Source of the DNA: Ralstonia pickettii
GTDB taxonomy: Bacteria; Pseudomonadota; Gammaproteobacteria; Burkholderiales; Burkholderiaceae
Assembly: GCF_000607165.1 (NCBI RefSeq)
Contig: NZ_JFZG01000006.1
Coordinates: 744,001-808,000 of the forward strand
Reading direction: 5' to 3'
Length of the DNA stretch: 64,000 bases
The notes beneath the pieces were generated by a model. That model saw only the letters and a list, made by a program, of their open reading frames with translations. It made no database searches and was not told the DNA's origin. Shown here in pieces: positions 26,425 to 35,177 of this stretch (its first letter is position 1; every line of letters begins with the position of its first letter). A program made the translations under genes and the position numbers.

Positions 26425-28128
26425 ATGGCAACCGTGCAAAGTGCACCGAACGCGCCCGCTGGGCGTGTGCAGCCCGCGCCCATGACGAAGGAGGAGAAGA
26501 AGGTCATCTTTGCCTCGTCGCTGGGGACGGTGTTCGAGTGGTACGACTTTTATCTCTACGGCTCGTTGGCGGCCATCATCGCCAAGCAGTTCTTCTCGGG
26601 CCTGGACCCCACGGCGGGCTTCATCTTTGCACTGCTGGCGTTTGCTGCCGGCTTTCTGGTGCGCCCGTTTGGCGCGCTGGTGTTTGGCCGCCTGGGCGAC
26701 ATGATCGGGCGCAAATACACGTTCCTGGTGACCATCGTCATCATGGGTACGTCGACGTTCGTCGTCGGTCTGCTTCCGTCATACGGCACGATTGGCGTCG
26801 CCGCGCCGGTCATTCTGATCGCGCTGCGCATGCTGCAAGGTCTGGCGCTGGGCGGTGAGTACGGTGGCGCCGCCACGTATGTCGCCGAGCATGCCCCGCA
26901 CGGCCGCCGCGGTGCCTACACGTCGTGGATCCAGACGACGGCCACGCTGGGCCTGTTCCTCTCGCTGATCGTCATCCTGGCTATGCGCGAACTGACCGGC
27001 AAGGCGTTCGACGACTGGGGCTGGCGCATCCCGTTCCTGGTGTCGATCCTGCTGCTCGCCACGTCGGTGTACATCCGTCTGTCGATGAGCGAATCGCCCG
27101 CGTTCCAGAAGATGAAGGCGGAGGGCAAGACCTCAAAAGCCCCGCTGACGGAAGCTTTCGGCCAATGGCGCAACCTGAAGATCGTGATCCTGGCGCTGCT
27201 CGGCCTGACCGCCGGCCAGGCTGTGGTGTGGTACACGGGCCAGTTCTACGCGCTGTTCTTCCTCACGCAGGTGCTGAAGGTCGACGCCTTCACGGCCAAC
27301 GTGCTGATTGCCGTAGCGCTTGCCATCGGCACACCGTTCTTCGTGTTCTTCGGCTCGCTGTCTGACCGCATCGGTCGCAAGAAGATCATCATGGCCGGCT
27401 GCCTGCTGGCGGTGCTGACGTACTTCCCGCTGTTCAAGGCGCTCACGCACTACGCCAACCCGGCGCTGGAGCGCGCCCAGCAGACTGCGCAGATCACCAT
27501 CACGGCCGACCCGAAGGAGTGCTCGTTCCAGGGCAGCCCGATCGCCCGCGAGGTGGACTTCCGCTCGTCTTGCGACATCGCCAAGCGCACGCTGGCGCAA
27601 TCGTCGGCCAGCTACGAGACGGTCGATGGTCCGGCCGGCACGGTCGCCTCGGTGTCGATTGCGGGTAAGCAGATCACCTCGCTCAACGCTACCCGCACGG
27701 CCGACGGCCAGAACTTCGACGCCGACAGCAAGACCAAGATCGCCGACTTCAAGAAGCAGGTGAGCGAGTCGCTCAAGGCGGCCAACTACCCGGCCAAGGC
27801 AGATCCCGCCCAGATGAACACGATCATGGTGCTGGTGATCCTGGTGATCCTGGTGATCTACGTCACCATGGTCTACGGCCCGATCGCGGCAATGCTGGTC
27901 GAGATGTTCCCGACACGCATCCGGTACTCGTCGATGTCGCTGCCGTATCACATCGGCAACGGCTGGTTCGGGGGCCTGCTGCCGACCATCTCGTTCGCCC
28001 TGGTGGCCCAGAACGGCAATATCTATCACGGTTTGTGGTACCCGATCTGGATTGCGGCCATCACCTTCGTGATCGGTGTGCTGTTCGTGCGCGAGACCAA
28101 GGATGTGGATATCTATCGCAATGATTGA
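26425..28128 (+). CDS. MHS-family MFS transporter with large periplasmic insertion
   Basis: Metabolite:H+ symporter subfamily permease (relatives transport shikimate, alpha-ketoglutarate, proline or citrate), 567 residues, about 120 more than usual. The core is typical: TVFEWYDFYLYGSLAAI near residues 35-51, GRLGDMIGRK (88-97), ALGGEYGGAATYVAEHAP (141-158) and SLSDRIGRKK (311-320). A hydrophilic insert at about 342-464, between late membrane segments, holds two cysteines (366, 383) that could form a disulfide in the periplasm. The ATG at 26425 follows an AGGAGA ribosome-binding site. The substrate is unknown. Confidence 0.88.
   Translation: MATVQSAPNAPAGRVQPAPMTKEEKKVIFASSLGTVFEWYDFYLYGSLAAIIAKQFFSGLDPTAGFIFALLAFAAGFLVRPFGALVFGRLGDMIGRKYTFLVTIVIMGTSTFVVGLLPSYGTIGVAAPVILIALRMLQGLALGGEYGGAATYVAEHAPHGRRGAYTSWIQTTATLGLFLSLIVILAMRELTGKAFDDWGWRIPFLVSILLLATSVYIRLSMSESPAFQKMKAEGKTSKAPLTEAFGQWRNLKIVILALLGLTAGQAVVWYTGQFYALFFLTQVLKVDAFTANVLIAVALAIGTPFFVFFGSLSDRIGRKKIIMAGCLLAVLTYFPLFKALTHYANPALERAQQTAQITITADPKECSFQGSPIAREVDFRSSCDIAKRTLAQSSASYETVDGPAGTVASVSIAGKQITSLNATRTADGQNFDADSKTKIADFKKQVSESLKAANYPAKADPAQMNTIMVLVILVILVIYVTMVYGPIAAMLVEMFPTRIRYSSMSLPYHIGNGWFGGLLPTISFALVAQNGNIYHGLWYPIWIAAITFVIGVLFVRETKDVDIYRND
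27832..27858 (+). repeat. Three perfect 9-base tandem repeats inside the MHS gene
   Basis: CTGGTGATC occurs three times in direct succession, in frame, encoding Leu-Val-Ile three times within the membrane segment that follows the periplasmic insert. Loss or gain of a unit would lengthen or shorten that helix by three residues without a frameshift. Confidence 0.8.
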
Positions 28129-28137
28129 GACAGGGGG

Positions 28138-28165
28138 TTGACATATTCGCCGAAGACGGTAGAAT
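28138..28165 (+). promoter_or_regulatory. Sigma-70 promoter of tRNA-Met
   Basis: Consensus -35 TTGACA at 28138-28143, a 16-base spacer, and -10 TAGAAT at 28160-28165, placing transcription start about five bases before the mature tRNA. It begins only nine bases after the MHS stop codon. Confidence 0.85.
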
Positions 28166-28176
28166 CCCGCTTCTTC

Positions 28177-28253
<77 letters not shown>

Positions 28254-28259
28254 AATACC

Positions 28260-28292
28260 AAAAAGCCCTGCTTCGGCAGGGCTTTTTGCTTT
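28260..28292. terminator. Bidirectional terminator between tRNA-Met and the hydrolase gene
   Basis: Stem AAAAAGCCCTGC / GCAGGGCTTTTT with a TTCG tetraloop, six bases after the tRNA CCA. The A run on one side and T run on the other allow it to serve both the tRNA and the convergent hydrolase gene. Confidence 0.92.
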
Positions 28293-28337
28293 TCTGCTGC
28301 TTCCGTGCATCCCTAGCCCCACACAAGAGGCTCCGGG

Positions 28338-29294
28338 CTAGGCAAGCGCCTCGGCTCGCGCAGGCGCCGCAGCGGCAACCGCCAGCACCCAATCCGTCGT
28401 CAACGCCGGCTGCGTCACGGGCAGCATATGACCGCCGTCGATGATGCGCAGGTTCACGCGGTCGAGCTTCTGCTTGAGTGCTTCGCCCTGGCGTTTGACG
28501 TTGAGAATGCGGTCACCGCGACCGTACAGCATGTCGACAGGCACCGTCATCGAGGCATAGCGGCGTTCCATGTCGGGCAGATCTTCCGGCGCAGAGACCA
28601 GATCCGACGAAGCCGCATAAAACACATGCGGACGCAGCCCCAGCAAGCCGCCACCCTTGAACGGGAAATCCTTCGGCATGGTCTCAGGCGCGAACACCGC
28701 GGCGATGGCCTTGCGAGAATTGATGATCGACAGGGGAATCGCGAGCGTCCACGACACCAGCCTGCGCACCAGCGGCGACGGCAGCACCAAGCCCCCGAAC
28801 GCACCGGGCGGCGCGCTCTCTGCATGCGTGAGCGGCGCGATCAACGCGAGCCGACGGATGACTTGCGGATGGTTCAGCCCCACCGCCAGTGAAATCGCTC
28901 CGCCAAGCGAATGCCCCACCAGCACGGGCTTGTCGAGCCCAAGCTTCTCGATGCACTGCGCGACCATGCCCGCCTGCGCGTAGATATTGGCCGGCGAATC
29001 CACACCGCGCACGGACCGCCCCGCCCCCGGCCGGTCGATCACGATCACGCGGTGCGAGCGCGCAAGCCGATCCATATCCAGATACGCGAAGTTGCGCAGG
29101 TTGCCGCACAGGCCATGCACGAACACGATGGCGGGGCCTTGGCCGCGATCGGTGTAATGCACGCGGTCTGCCCCGACATCGAGGAACTTGCCTTCGGGCG
29201 GAAATCCCTTTGTGACGCGGCGTGCGATGAAGAACGTAAACGCAACAGGCGCCAGGAGTGCAAATGCGATGACGCCAAGAATGGTGCTGGTCAT
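28338..29294 (-). CDS. Membrane-anchored alpha/beta hydrolase paired with BVMO
   Basis: A 318-residue alpha/beta hydrolase with an N-terminal hydrophobic anchor (about residues 3-25). Catalytic elements are the oxyanion-hole HGLCGNLRNF, the nucleophile Ser in VGHSLGGAISLAVG, Asp in YGRGDRILNV and His in IDGGHMLPVT. The ATG at 29294 puts the anchor at the very N-terminus; longer frames upstream add unrelated residues. It lies 23 bases after the Baeyer-Villiger monooxygenase on the same strand. Such a pair could oxidise a ketone to an ester and then cleave it. The substrate is inferred from context only. Confidence 0.85.
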   Translation of the reverse strand: MTSTILGVIAFALLAPVAFTFFIARRVTKGFPPEGKFLDVGADRVHYTDRGQGPAIVFVHGLCGNLRNFAYLDMDRLARSHRVIVIDRPGAGRSVRGVDSPANIYAQAGMVAQCIEKLGLDKPVLVGHSLGGAISLAVGLNHPQVIRRLALIAPLTHAESAPPGAFGGLVLPSPLVRRLVSWTLAIPLSIINSRKAIAAVFAPETMPKDFPFKGGGLLGLRPHVFYAASSDLVSAPEDLPDMERRYASMTVPVDMLYGRGDRILNVKRQGEALKQKLDRVNLRIIDGGHMLPVTQPALTTDWVLAVAAAAPARAEALA

Positions 29295-29317
29295 AGTGTC
29301 CCCGATGCGGGAGGCGG

Positions 29318-30868
29318 TTAGGCGGGCTGTGCCGCGCCGATCGGCTGCGCGCGGCGTTCGAACTGCATGGCGCTGTCGGCCAACGTACCGAATTTGAGCA
29401 TCATCAGATCGCGTGCGTAGTTCTGATACGACTTCCACGGCTGCTTGTCGCCCTGCTTGGGCAGGATGGCGGCGGCACGCTGAATGTAGCCGGACGTCAG
29501 ATCGACGGCAGGCTCGCAGCTCATCGCTTCGTCATCGAGACGCGGCACGCAGGTATCAAACCCGTTGGACTGCATGTGGTTGAGCAGCCTGCAAACGTAC
29601 TGCGCGATCAACTCGGCCTTGAGCGTCCACGACGCATTTGTATAGCCGAACGACGACGCGAGGTTCGGCACGCCGCTGTACATCATGCCCTTGTACGACA
29701 CCGTCTCTGCCAGGTTCACTGCGCGCCCGTCGACGCTGATGACCGCTCCGCCCAGCACCTTCAACTTGAGCCCCGTGGCCGTGACGATCACGTCGGCATC
29801 AAGATGCTCGCCGCTCTTGAGCTGCAGGCCGGTCGGCGTGAAGCGCGCGATCTCGTCGGTCGCAATCGACGCCTTGCCCGCGCGGATCGTCTTGAACAGA
29901 TCGCCGTCGGGCACAAGGCACAGGCGCTGGTCCCACGGGTTGTAGCGCGGCGTGAGGTGTTTGCGCACGTCGAACCCGGGACCGATCTGCTTGCCCGCCA
30001 TGCGGATGATGAAGTCTTTGAATGCCTTGGGCTTACGACGCGCGAGGCTGTAGAAGTACATCGTCAGCAGCACGTTTTTCGTGCGCACCAGCCGGTGAGC
30101 AAGGCCCGACGGCAACCAGCGACGCAATGTGTTGGCCACGGCATCCTGTTCCGGTCGCGAGACGATGTACGTAGGCGAGCGCTGCAGCATCGTCACGTGC
30201 TGCGCGGTGCCGGCCATCGCGGGCACAAGCGTGACGGCCGTGGCTCCGCTGCCGATCACCACCACGCGCTTGCCGGCGTACGACAGATCGTTCGGCCAAT
30301 GCTGCGGATGGACGATCCGCCCCCGGAACTGATCCATCTCGGGCCACGTCGGTGCGTGGCCTTCTTCGTAGTCGTAGTAGCCGCTGCACATGTAGAGGAA
30401 CTTGCAGGTGAACTGCACCGGTTCCTCGCGCGAGCCATCGCTGCGTAGGGCCTGCACCGTCCAGCGCGCCGCTGCGGAATCCCAGCTCGCACCCGTCACC
30501 TTGTGGCGGAAGCGGATCGACTTGTCGATGCCGAACACGCGTGCGGTGTCGCGGATGTAGTCGAGAATCGTCTGGCCGTCGGAAATGGCCTTGCTGCTGT
30601 GCCACGGCCGGAAGCTGTAGCCGAGCGTGAACATGTCGGAGTCGGATCGGATACCCGGATAGCGGAACAGGTCCCACGTGCCGCCAATGGTTTCGCGCCC
30701 TTCAAGGATGGCGAAGCGCGCCGATGGGCAGCGCTCGCGCAGGTGATACGCCGCGCCAATGCCCGAGAGGCCCGCGCCGACGATGAGCACGTCGAGGTCT
30801 GTATCCGGCGCGGCAGCCCGGTTGCGGGGCGCGCCCGGGTTGGCGCTTCGCTCCATCGTCGTGTCCAT
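29318..30868 (-). CDS. Type I Baeyer-Villiger monooxygenase (EthA-like)
   Basis: FAD- and NADPH-dependent flavoprotein of 516 residues. The first Rossmann motif VLIVGAGLSGIGAA (about 28-41) binds FAD and the second VVVIGSGATAVTLVP binds NADPH. Between them the exact fingerprint FRGRIVHPQHWP (FxGxxxHxxxWP) marks type I Baeyer-Villiger enzymes, which insert oxygen next to a ketone to give esters or lactones. Length and style resemble mycobacterial EthA. A hydrolase follows 23 bases downstream, and a TetR gene is divergent with a palindrome between them, mirroring the ethA-ethR layout. The start at 30868 (MDTTMERS) is the Met nearest the fold. Confidence 0.9.
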   Translation of the reverse strand: MDTTMERSANPGAPRNRAAAPDTDLDVLIVGAGLSGIGAAYHLRERCPSARFAILEGRETIGGTWDLFRYPGIRSDSDMFTLGYSFRPWHSSKAISDGQTILDYIRDTARVFGIDKSIRFRHKVTGASWDSAAARWTVQALRSDGSREEPVQFTCKFLYMCSGYYDYEEGHAPTWPEMDQFRGRIVHPQHWPNDLSYAGKRVVVIGSGATAVTLVPAMAGTAQHVTMLQRSPTYIVSRPEQDAVANTLRRWLPSGLAHRLVRTKNVLLTMYFYSLARRKPKAFKDFIIRMAGKQIGPGFDVRKHLTPRYNPWDQRLCLVPDGDLFKTIRAGKASIATDEIARFTPTGLQLKSGEHLDADVIVTATGLKLKVLGGAVISVDGRAVNLAETVSYKGMMYSGVPNLASSFGYTNASWTLKAELIAQYVCRLLNHMQSNGFDTCVPRLDDEAMSCEPAVDLTSGYIQRAAAILPKQGDKQPWKSYQNYARDLMMLKFGTLADSAMQFERRAQPIGAAQPA

Positions 30869-30921
30869 GCGGTCTCCTGTTTGCAGCCCCGGGGGCGGGA
30901 CCGGCAAATTTCGCCTTAAAT

Positions 30922-30941
30922 GTGGTGTGATTCATCACCAC
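30922..30941. promoter_or_regulatory. Candidate TetR operator between BVMO and its regulator
   Basis: GTGGTG, eight bases, CACCAC: perfect six-base arms in the 108-base gap between the divergent monooxygenase and TetR genes. The location and size suit an autoregulating TetR dimer that also represses the monooxygenase. Confidence 0.55.
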
Positions 30942-30976
30942 TTTAATTTTTGGCCGTCCTGACGTCAAATAGCGAA

Positions 30977-31645
30977 ATGGAGAAAACACTTGAAACAGCC
31001 GACGCGCCCGCCAAGAAAGGCCGCCCGTATGGCGGTGTGGCGCCAGAAGCACGCGCGGCAGAACGCCGCGATGCGCTGATCCGCGCCGGCACGCGCGTCT
31101 TCGGCACGGTGGGCTTTCGCAAGGCCACCGTGCGTGCGATCTGCCAGGAAGCGAGGCTCAACGATCGGTACTTTTACGCCGCGTTCGACAGCACCGAAGC
31201 CCTGCTGCGCGCGACCTACCAGCAACATGCGGAAGACTTGCGCGCGCAGGTGTCGGAGGCCACCGCGGCTGCGGAAGGCACGCTGGAAGCTCGTGTCGAC
31301 GCCGGCCTGCAGGCGTTTTTCGCGTTCTTGCGAGACTCATGCGCAGCGCGCGTGCTGCTACTCGAAGTGATGGGCGTGAGCCCGGAAACGGACGCAACCT
31401 ATCAGCGCAACCTGCTGGAGTTCGGCAAGCAGATCATGGCGAACGCCCAACTGCCCGGCACGCACCATGACGACGATGCAGAACTGCGCGCCGATCAACG
31501 CATCATCGGCCTCGCGCTCGTGGGTGCATTGACCAACGTCGGTGCGGCGTGGCTTCTGACCGGCTATCGAGATCCCGAAGAGAAGATGGTGCGCAACTGC
31601 CGCCAAGTCGTGCTCGGCACATTGCGCACCATGCTGGGCGCTTAG
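30977..31645 (+). CDS. TetR-family regulator divergent from BVMO
   Basis: A 222-residue TetR repressor. After a flexible basic leader (KKGRPYGGVAPEARAAERRD) the helix-turn-helix domain spans about 36-82 (LIRAGTRVFGTVGFRKATVRAICQEAR in two parts, then DRYFYAAFDSTEALL). The ligand-binding domain fills the rest. The ATG at 30977 is preferred to an in-frame TTG at 30950, because the latter would overlap the likely promoter. Divergent to the monooxygenase, it probably responds to a substrate of that enzyme. Its stop overlaps the convergent aspartoacylase-like gene by three bases. Confidence 0.88.
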   Translation: MEKTLETADAPAKKGRPYGGVAPEARAAERRDALIRAGTRVFGTVGFRKATVRAICQEARLNDRYFYAAFDSTEALLRATYQQHAEDLRAQVSEATAAAEGTLEARVDAGLQAFFAFLRDSCAARVLLLEVMGVSPETDATYQRNLLEFGKQIMANAQLPGTHHDDDAELRADQRIIGLALVGALTNVGAAWLLTGYRDPEEKMVRNCRQVVLGTLRTMLGA

Positions 31646-32628
31646 GCCGTGCCTTCCGGCTTGCCCAACCGGACCACGGTCACACCCTGCGCCAGGTGTC
31701 GCAACGATGGCTGCAGCAGAACGCAGTTGTCGTACGGGGTGACGATCTGCAGGTCTCCATCGGTGGCGATGACAGTGCCTGCTCGCTCGATGGTTTCCAT
31801 ACCGCGATAGTCGTCCGCAAAACGGAATGCCGTGGATTTAGCGACCACCGGATCGGTCACACGAATGCAACGCACCTCCAGCGCGGGCGCAATCCCCAGC
31901 CATTCCGATACCGCCGATGCGTCGACGGTGCCAAGCGCCACCAGGAAACGCGCGCACGCATCCAGCGCCACATCGCGGCTCGTGCGCTCGAAATGCTGGC
32001 CGCATTCGATGAGCAGCGCGTTCTTCGGGCTAGCGGCATCGCCAAAGCCGCCGTAGTCGCGCAAGCGGCGGCCAGCAGCGTGGCCGGCATCAATCATCAG
32101 ATGCGAAGGCGCGCCAACCTGGCGGCCCAACGCGACGCCTTTCGCATGCGGACCCGTCAGCATCAGCGGCTCCGCCTTTTCATGCATCGAGTGAATATCG
32201 AGCAGGTAGTCGACCGTGTCGATCACAGGGCGCAGTTCACGCGCGCGGCGCAGTTCCAGCGTGTCGCCTGCGCCGTCGAGCTTGTCCGCCGACCAGACGC
32301 GGTTCAGATCTTCGTCGATAAAGCGCGTGGCATCCGGATCGTTGATGTCAAAACGCTCGTACGCCTCGACGTTTGCGAATGACAGCGTGAGCCGGCCACG
32401 CGCCGGGCGCACGCCGGCAGCCAGCAGCATATCCACCGCAATCGCGCCGCACAGCTCATTGCCATGCGTGAGCGCGTTGATCATGACGTGCGGACCGGGC
32501 ATGCCGCTATCGAACGTGTGCACGTAATCAATGTCGTGCGTACCCGTCTTCCAGCGGTGGATATCGGGCTTGTGCAGCTCGATCGGGTACACCGGCAGCG
32601 TGGCGCGCAGCGCCTCCAGGGTCATCAT
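31642..32628 (-). CDS. Succinylglutamate desuccinylase/aspartoacylase-family hydrolase
   Basis: A 328-residue zinc amidohydrolase of the M14-like AstE/AspA family, which removes acyl groups from N-acyl amino acids. The zinc site is visible as THGNELCG (His and Glu, about residues 54-61) and as the later His in LDIHSMHEK; the strand FIDEDLNRVW between them is conserved in the family. The paired Met start at 32628 has AAGGA six bases upstream. The adjacent MHS transporter gene lies upstream on the same strand (37 bases), so uptake and hydrolysis of an N-acyl compound is plausible. The exact substrate cannot be read from the sequence. Confidence 0.85.
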   Translation of the reverse strand: MMTLEALRATLPVYPIELHKPDIHRWKTGTHDIDYVHTFDSGMPGPHVMINALTHGNELCGAIAVDMLLAAGVRPARGRLTLSFANVEAYERFDINDPDATRFIDEDLNRVWSADKLDGAGDTLELRRARELRPVIDTVDYLLDIHSMHEKAEPLMLTGPHAKGVALGRQVGAPSHLMIDAGHAAGRRLRDYGGFGDAASPKNALLIECGQHFERTSRDVALDACARFLVALGTVDASAVSEWLGIAPALEVRCIRVTDPVVAKSTAFRFADDYRGMETIERAGTVIATDGDLQIVTPYDNCVLLQPSLRHLAQGVTVVRLGKPEGTA

Positions 32629-32665
32629 GCGAAATCCTTGGGTGTTACGAGAAGTCTGTTCAGGT

Positions 32666-33994
32666 TCAGTGCGCACGAGCGCGTCCACGCAGCATCCAGA
32701 GCGAGACCAGGCTGATCAGCGTGGTCGCAAACACATAGAAGCTCGGCGACGTCTTGATGTGCGTCACGCCAATCAGCCATGTGACGATCAGCGGCGAGAA
32801 CCCACCGAAGATCGTTACCGACAGGTTGTAGCTCAGCGCCAGGCCCGTGCCGCGCGTACGCGTCGGGAAGATGTCAGCCAGGAGCGCCGGCAACGGCGCC
32901 AGGACGGCGGCCAACAGCACGCCCACAATCGCCTGCATCACCAGCAGCGTCCAGAACGTCGGTTGCGCGACCAGCGTGGCAAACATCGGATACGTCGACA
33001 GCGCAATCACCACCATCGCAATCGACACCACGCGGATGCTGCCGAAACGATCCGCCAGCAACCCGAACGCCGGCGCCATCACCATCAGCATCACGCCGGT
33101 GATCATCGTGCAGACCAGCGAGGCACTGGTCGCGATGTGGAGTTGATTGATGGCATAGGTCGGCATGTAGACCTTCTGCACGTAGTTGAATGCGGTGACG
33201 GCTACGACCACGCCCGCCCCCAGCAGTAGCCCCGGCAAACCCCGAGTGAGTGTATCGCGCAGCGGCGAATGCGTTTGCGACGCGCCCTGCGCCTCGGCCT
33301 GCATGGCGACAAACTCGGGCGTCTCAGGCGTGTGGCGACGAATGTAGACGCCAATGGGACCGATCAGCAAGCCGAATAGGAACGCCACGCGCCAGCCCCA
33401 TGACTCCACTTGCTCGGTGGTCAGCGCGTAAGTCAGCCATGCGCTCAAGCCCGCGGCCAGCAATGTGGCAAGGCCCTGCGTGGCGGCTTGCCAGCTCGCG
33501 TTGTATCCCATGCGCTTGCCGTTGGCGTGCTCGATCATGAACGCCGTGGCTGAACCGAATTCTCCACCGGCCGAAAAGCCCTGCAGCAGCCGCGCCACGA
33601 TCACGATGGCCGGCGACCACAGCCCGATCGACGCGTACGTCGGTGCAAACGCGATCATCGCGGTGCCGAGCATCATCAGCAGGATCGACCACGTCAGCGC
33701 AGCCTTGCGGCCGACGCGGTCTGCATAGCTGCCAAGCACCATCGAGCCCAGCGGCCGCATGATGAACGACACGCCAAACGTGCCGACCGAGAGCATCAGC
33801 GAACTCCACGCATCGCCCGTCGGGAAGAACAGCTTGCCGATTGTGATGGCGAAATAGCCGTAGATCAGCAGATCGTAGTATTCGAGCGCGTTGCCAACGC
33901 TGGCTGCCAATACGGCACGCCAGGGCGCGGGATGTCGATGGGTATCGCTGGCGCGTGCGGATGCGCCGCTCGCATTGAGGGTGTGGGCTGGCAT
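32666..33994 (-). CDS. MHS-family MFS transporter (with aspartoacylase-like gene)
   Basis: A 442-residue 12-segment permease of the metabolite:H+ symporter subfamily. Motifs include NALEYYDLLIYGYFAITIG near the N-terminus, GSYADRVGRKAAL (the MFS loop 2-3 motif), LLQGFSAGGEFGSATAFMIE and the C-terminal-half PTRTRGTGLALSYNLSV. It is the first gene of a two-gene unit with the aspartoacylase-like hydrolase, 37 bases downstream, which suggests that the transported compound is its substrate. A LysR gene lies upstream on the same strand. Confidence 0.88.
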   Translation of the reverse strand: MPAHTLNASGASARASDTHRHPAPWRAVLAASVGNALEYYDLLIYGYFAITIGKLFFPTGDAWSSLMLSVGTFGVSFIMRPLGSMVLGSYADRVGRKAALTWSILLMMLGTAMIAFAPTYASIGLWSPAIVIVARLLQGFSAGGEFGSATAFMIEHANGKRMGYNASWQAATQGLATLLAAGLSAWLTYALTTEQVESWGWRVAFLFGLLIGPIGVYIRRHTPETPEFVAMQAEAQGASQTHSPLRDTLTRGLPGLLLGAGVVVAVTAFNYVQKVYMPTYAINQLHIATSASLVCTMITGVMLMVMAPAFGLLADRFGSIRVVSIAMVVIALSTYPMFATLVAQPTFWTLLVMQAIVGVLLAAVLAPLPALLADIFPTRTRGTGLALSYNLSVTIFGGFSPLIVTWLIGVTHIKTSPSFYVFATTLISLVSLWMLRGRARAH

Positions 33995-34133
33995 GGTTGT
34001 CTCCCCGTGGTCTGTGCCGATCCGCCGGTTTTGCTGAATAGCGCTGGCGGGCGAAGGTTGCGGAGGAGTCTAGGTGCCGTGCCCAGGCGGCTTGTGCCGT
34101 TTCGGCACAAGGTTGGGCTTTCTGCGATGCGCC

Positions 34134-35057
34134 TCAGGCGAGGTCGGCGCGGGCGTTGTTGTTGGCGTTATCAACGGCCAGTTGCCATACCTCGTCAAGC
34201 AGTGCGCTCTGATTGCTGCGCACCCGCATCATGCGGATGTTGACGTGGATGTGCCAGGCGTCATCGCCGGCGGGGCGAAGTTCACCCGCATTCAGGTGCG
34301 GCTTGGCCAGGCGATACGGCAACCAGGCCATGCCGAATCCACGCAGGGCCATCTCTTCCACGGCCTCGTAAAAATCCGCCTGAAACACGGGCTGCAGATG
34401 CGCCTTGCGGTCGGCGGCGGCCAGGTGGCTGTCAAGCATTTGGCGCAACGTCAGCCCACGTGCAAAGGCCAGCCATGGCAGCGGTGCTGCGGCCGAGCCC
34501 GGCAGGGTGAACCGGGCACGACCACGCTTGTCAGGCGCGCTGACCGGTACCAGCGTCTCGCTGCCCAGCGTGCAATGGTCGTACTTGCGCGGATCGAGCA
34601 ATGCATCGGCCTGCGGGCTGGCGTAGGCGATCAGCAGATCGACCGTGCCATCGGCAAGTGCCAAGACGCCCTCCTGTGTGCCGCCCGTCGTCACGCTGAG
34701 CGGAAACACGCCGCGCTGGCGTGCCAGCGTTTCATACCAGCCCGGGACGAAGGTGCGCGCCAGCGTGCGCCCTGTGCCGATCTTGAGCGCCACCGGCAAT
34801 TGCGCCTCGCGCAGCAGCAAGCGCGCATCGTTCAAGCCGTCGACGGCATTGGACGCGGCATCCAGAAACAAGCGCCCCGCCGCCGTGAGCGTGACCGGAT
34901 GCTCGCTGCGCTCGACCAGCGCGGTGCCCACCCATTCTTCCAGCGCCTTGATCCGCCGGCCGAATGCGGGATGCGTGACGTTGCGGTTCTCGGCAGCGCG
35001 GCTGAAGCTGCGTGTCTTGGCGAGTTCCTTGAAGTCTTCCAGCCATTTGATCTGCAT
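34134..35057 (-). CDS. LysR-family regulator divergent from flavin monooxygenase
   Basis: A 307-residue LysR regulator with an N-terminal winged helix (MQIKWLEDFKELAKTRSFSR, then AFGRRIKALEEWVGTALVER, about residues 1-60) and a periplasmic-binding-protein-like effector domain. LysR proteins usually control the divergent gene, here the FAD monooxygenase at 35178. The MHS-aspartoacylase pair downstream on the same strand is a second possible target. A GCACG-N11-CGTGC inverted repeat sits in the divergent gap. Confidence 0.9.
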   Translation of the reverse strand: MQIKWLEDFKELAKTRSFSRAAENRNVTHPAFGRRIKALEEWVGTALVERSEHPVTLTAAGRLFLDAASNAVDGLNDARLLLREAQLPVALKIGTGRTLARTFVPGWYETLARQRGVFPLSVTTGGTQEGVLALADGTVDLLIAYASPQADALLDPRKYDHCTLGSETLVPVSAPDKRGRARFTLPGSAAAPLPWLAFARGLTLRQMLDSHLAAADRKAHLQPVFQADFYEAVEEMALRGFGMAWLPYRLAKPHLNAGELRPAGDDAWHIHVNIRMMRVRSNQSALLDEVWQLAVDNANNNARADLA

Positions 35058-35111
35058 GGCGCGTCCGGGTGGGGTGGTGGGCGGGAGGTCTGCGCATTAT
35101 CTCCGCAGCGT

Positions 35112-35132
35112 GCACGAACGGCCTTAACGTGC
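35112..35132. promoter_or_regulatory. Candidate LysR binding site
   Basis: GCACG, eleven bases, CGTGC: perfect five-base arms with the N11 spacing typical of LysR boxes, placed in the 120-base gap between lysR (start 35057) and the monooxygenase (start 35178). Confidence 0.45.
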
Positions 35133-35177
35133 GTGCCGTATCGTTATCATCTTGAGCAAACGATCTGCCACGCCTTC

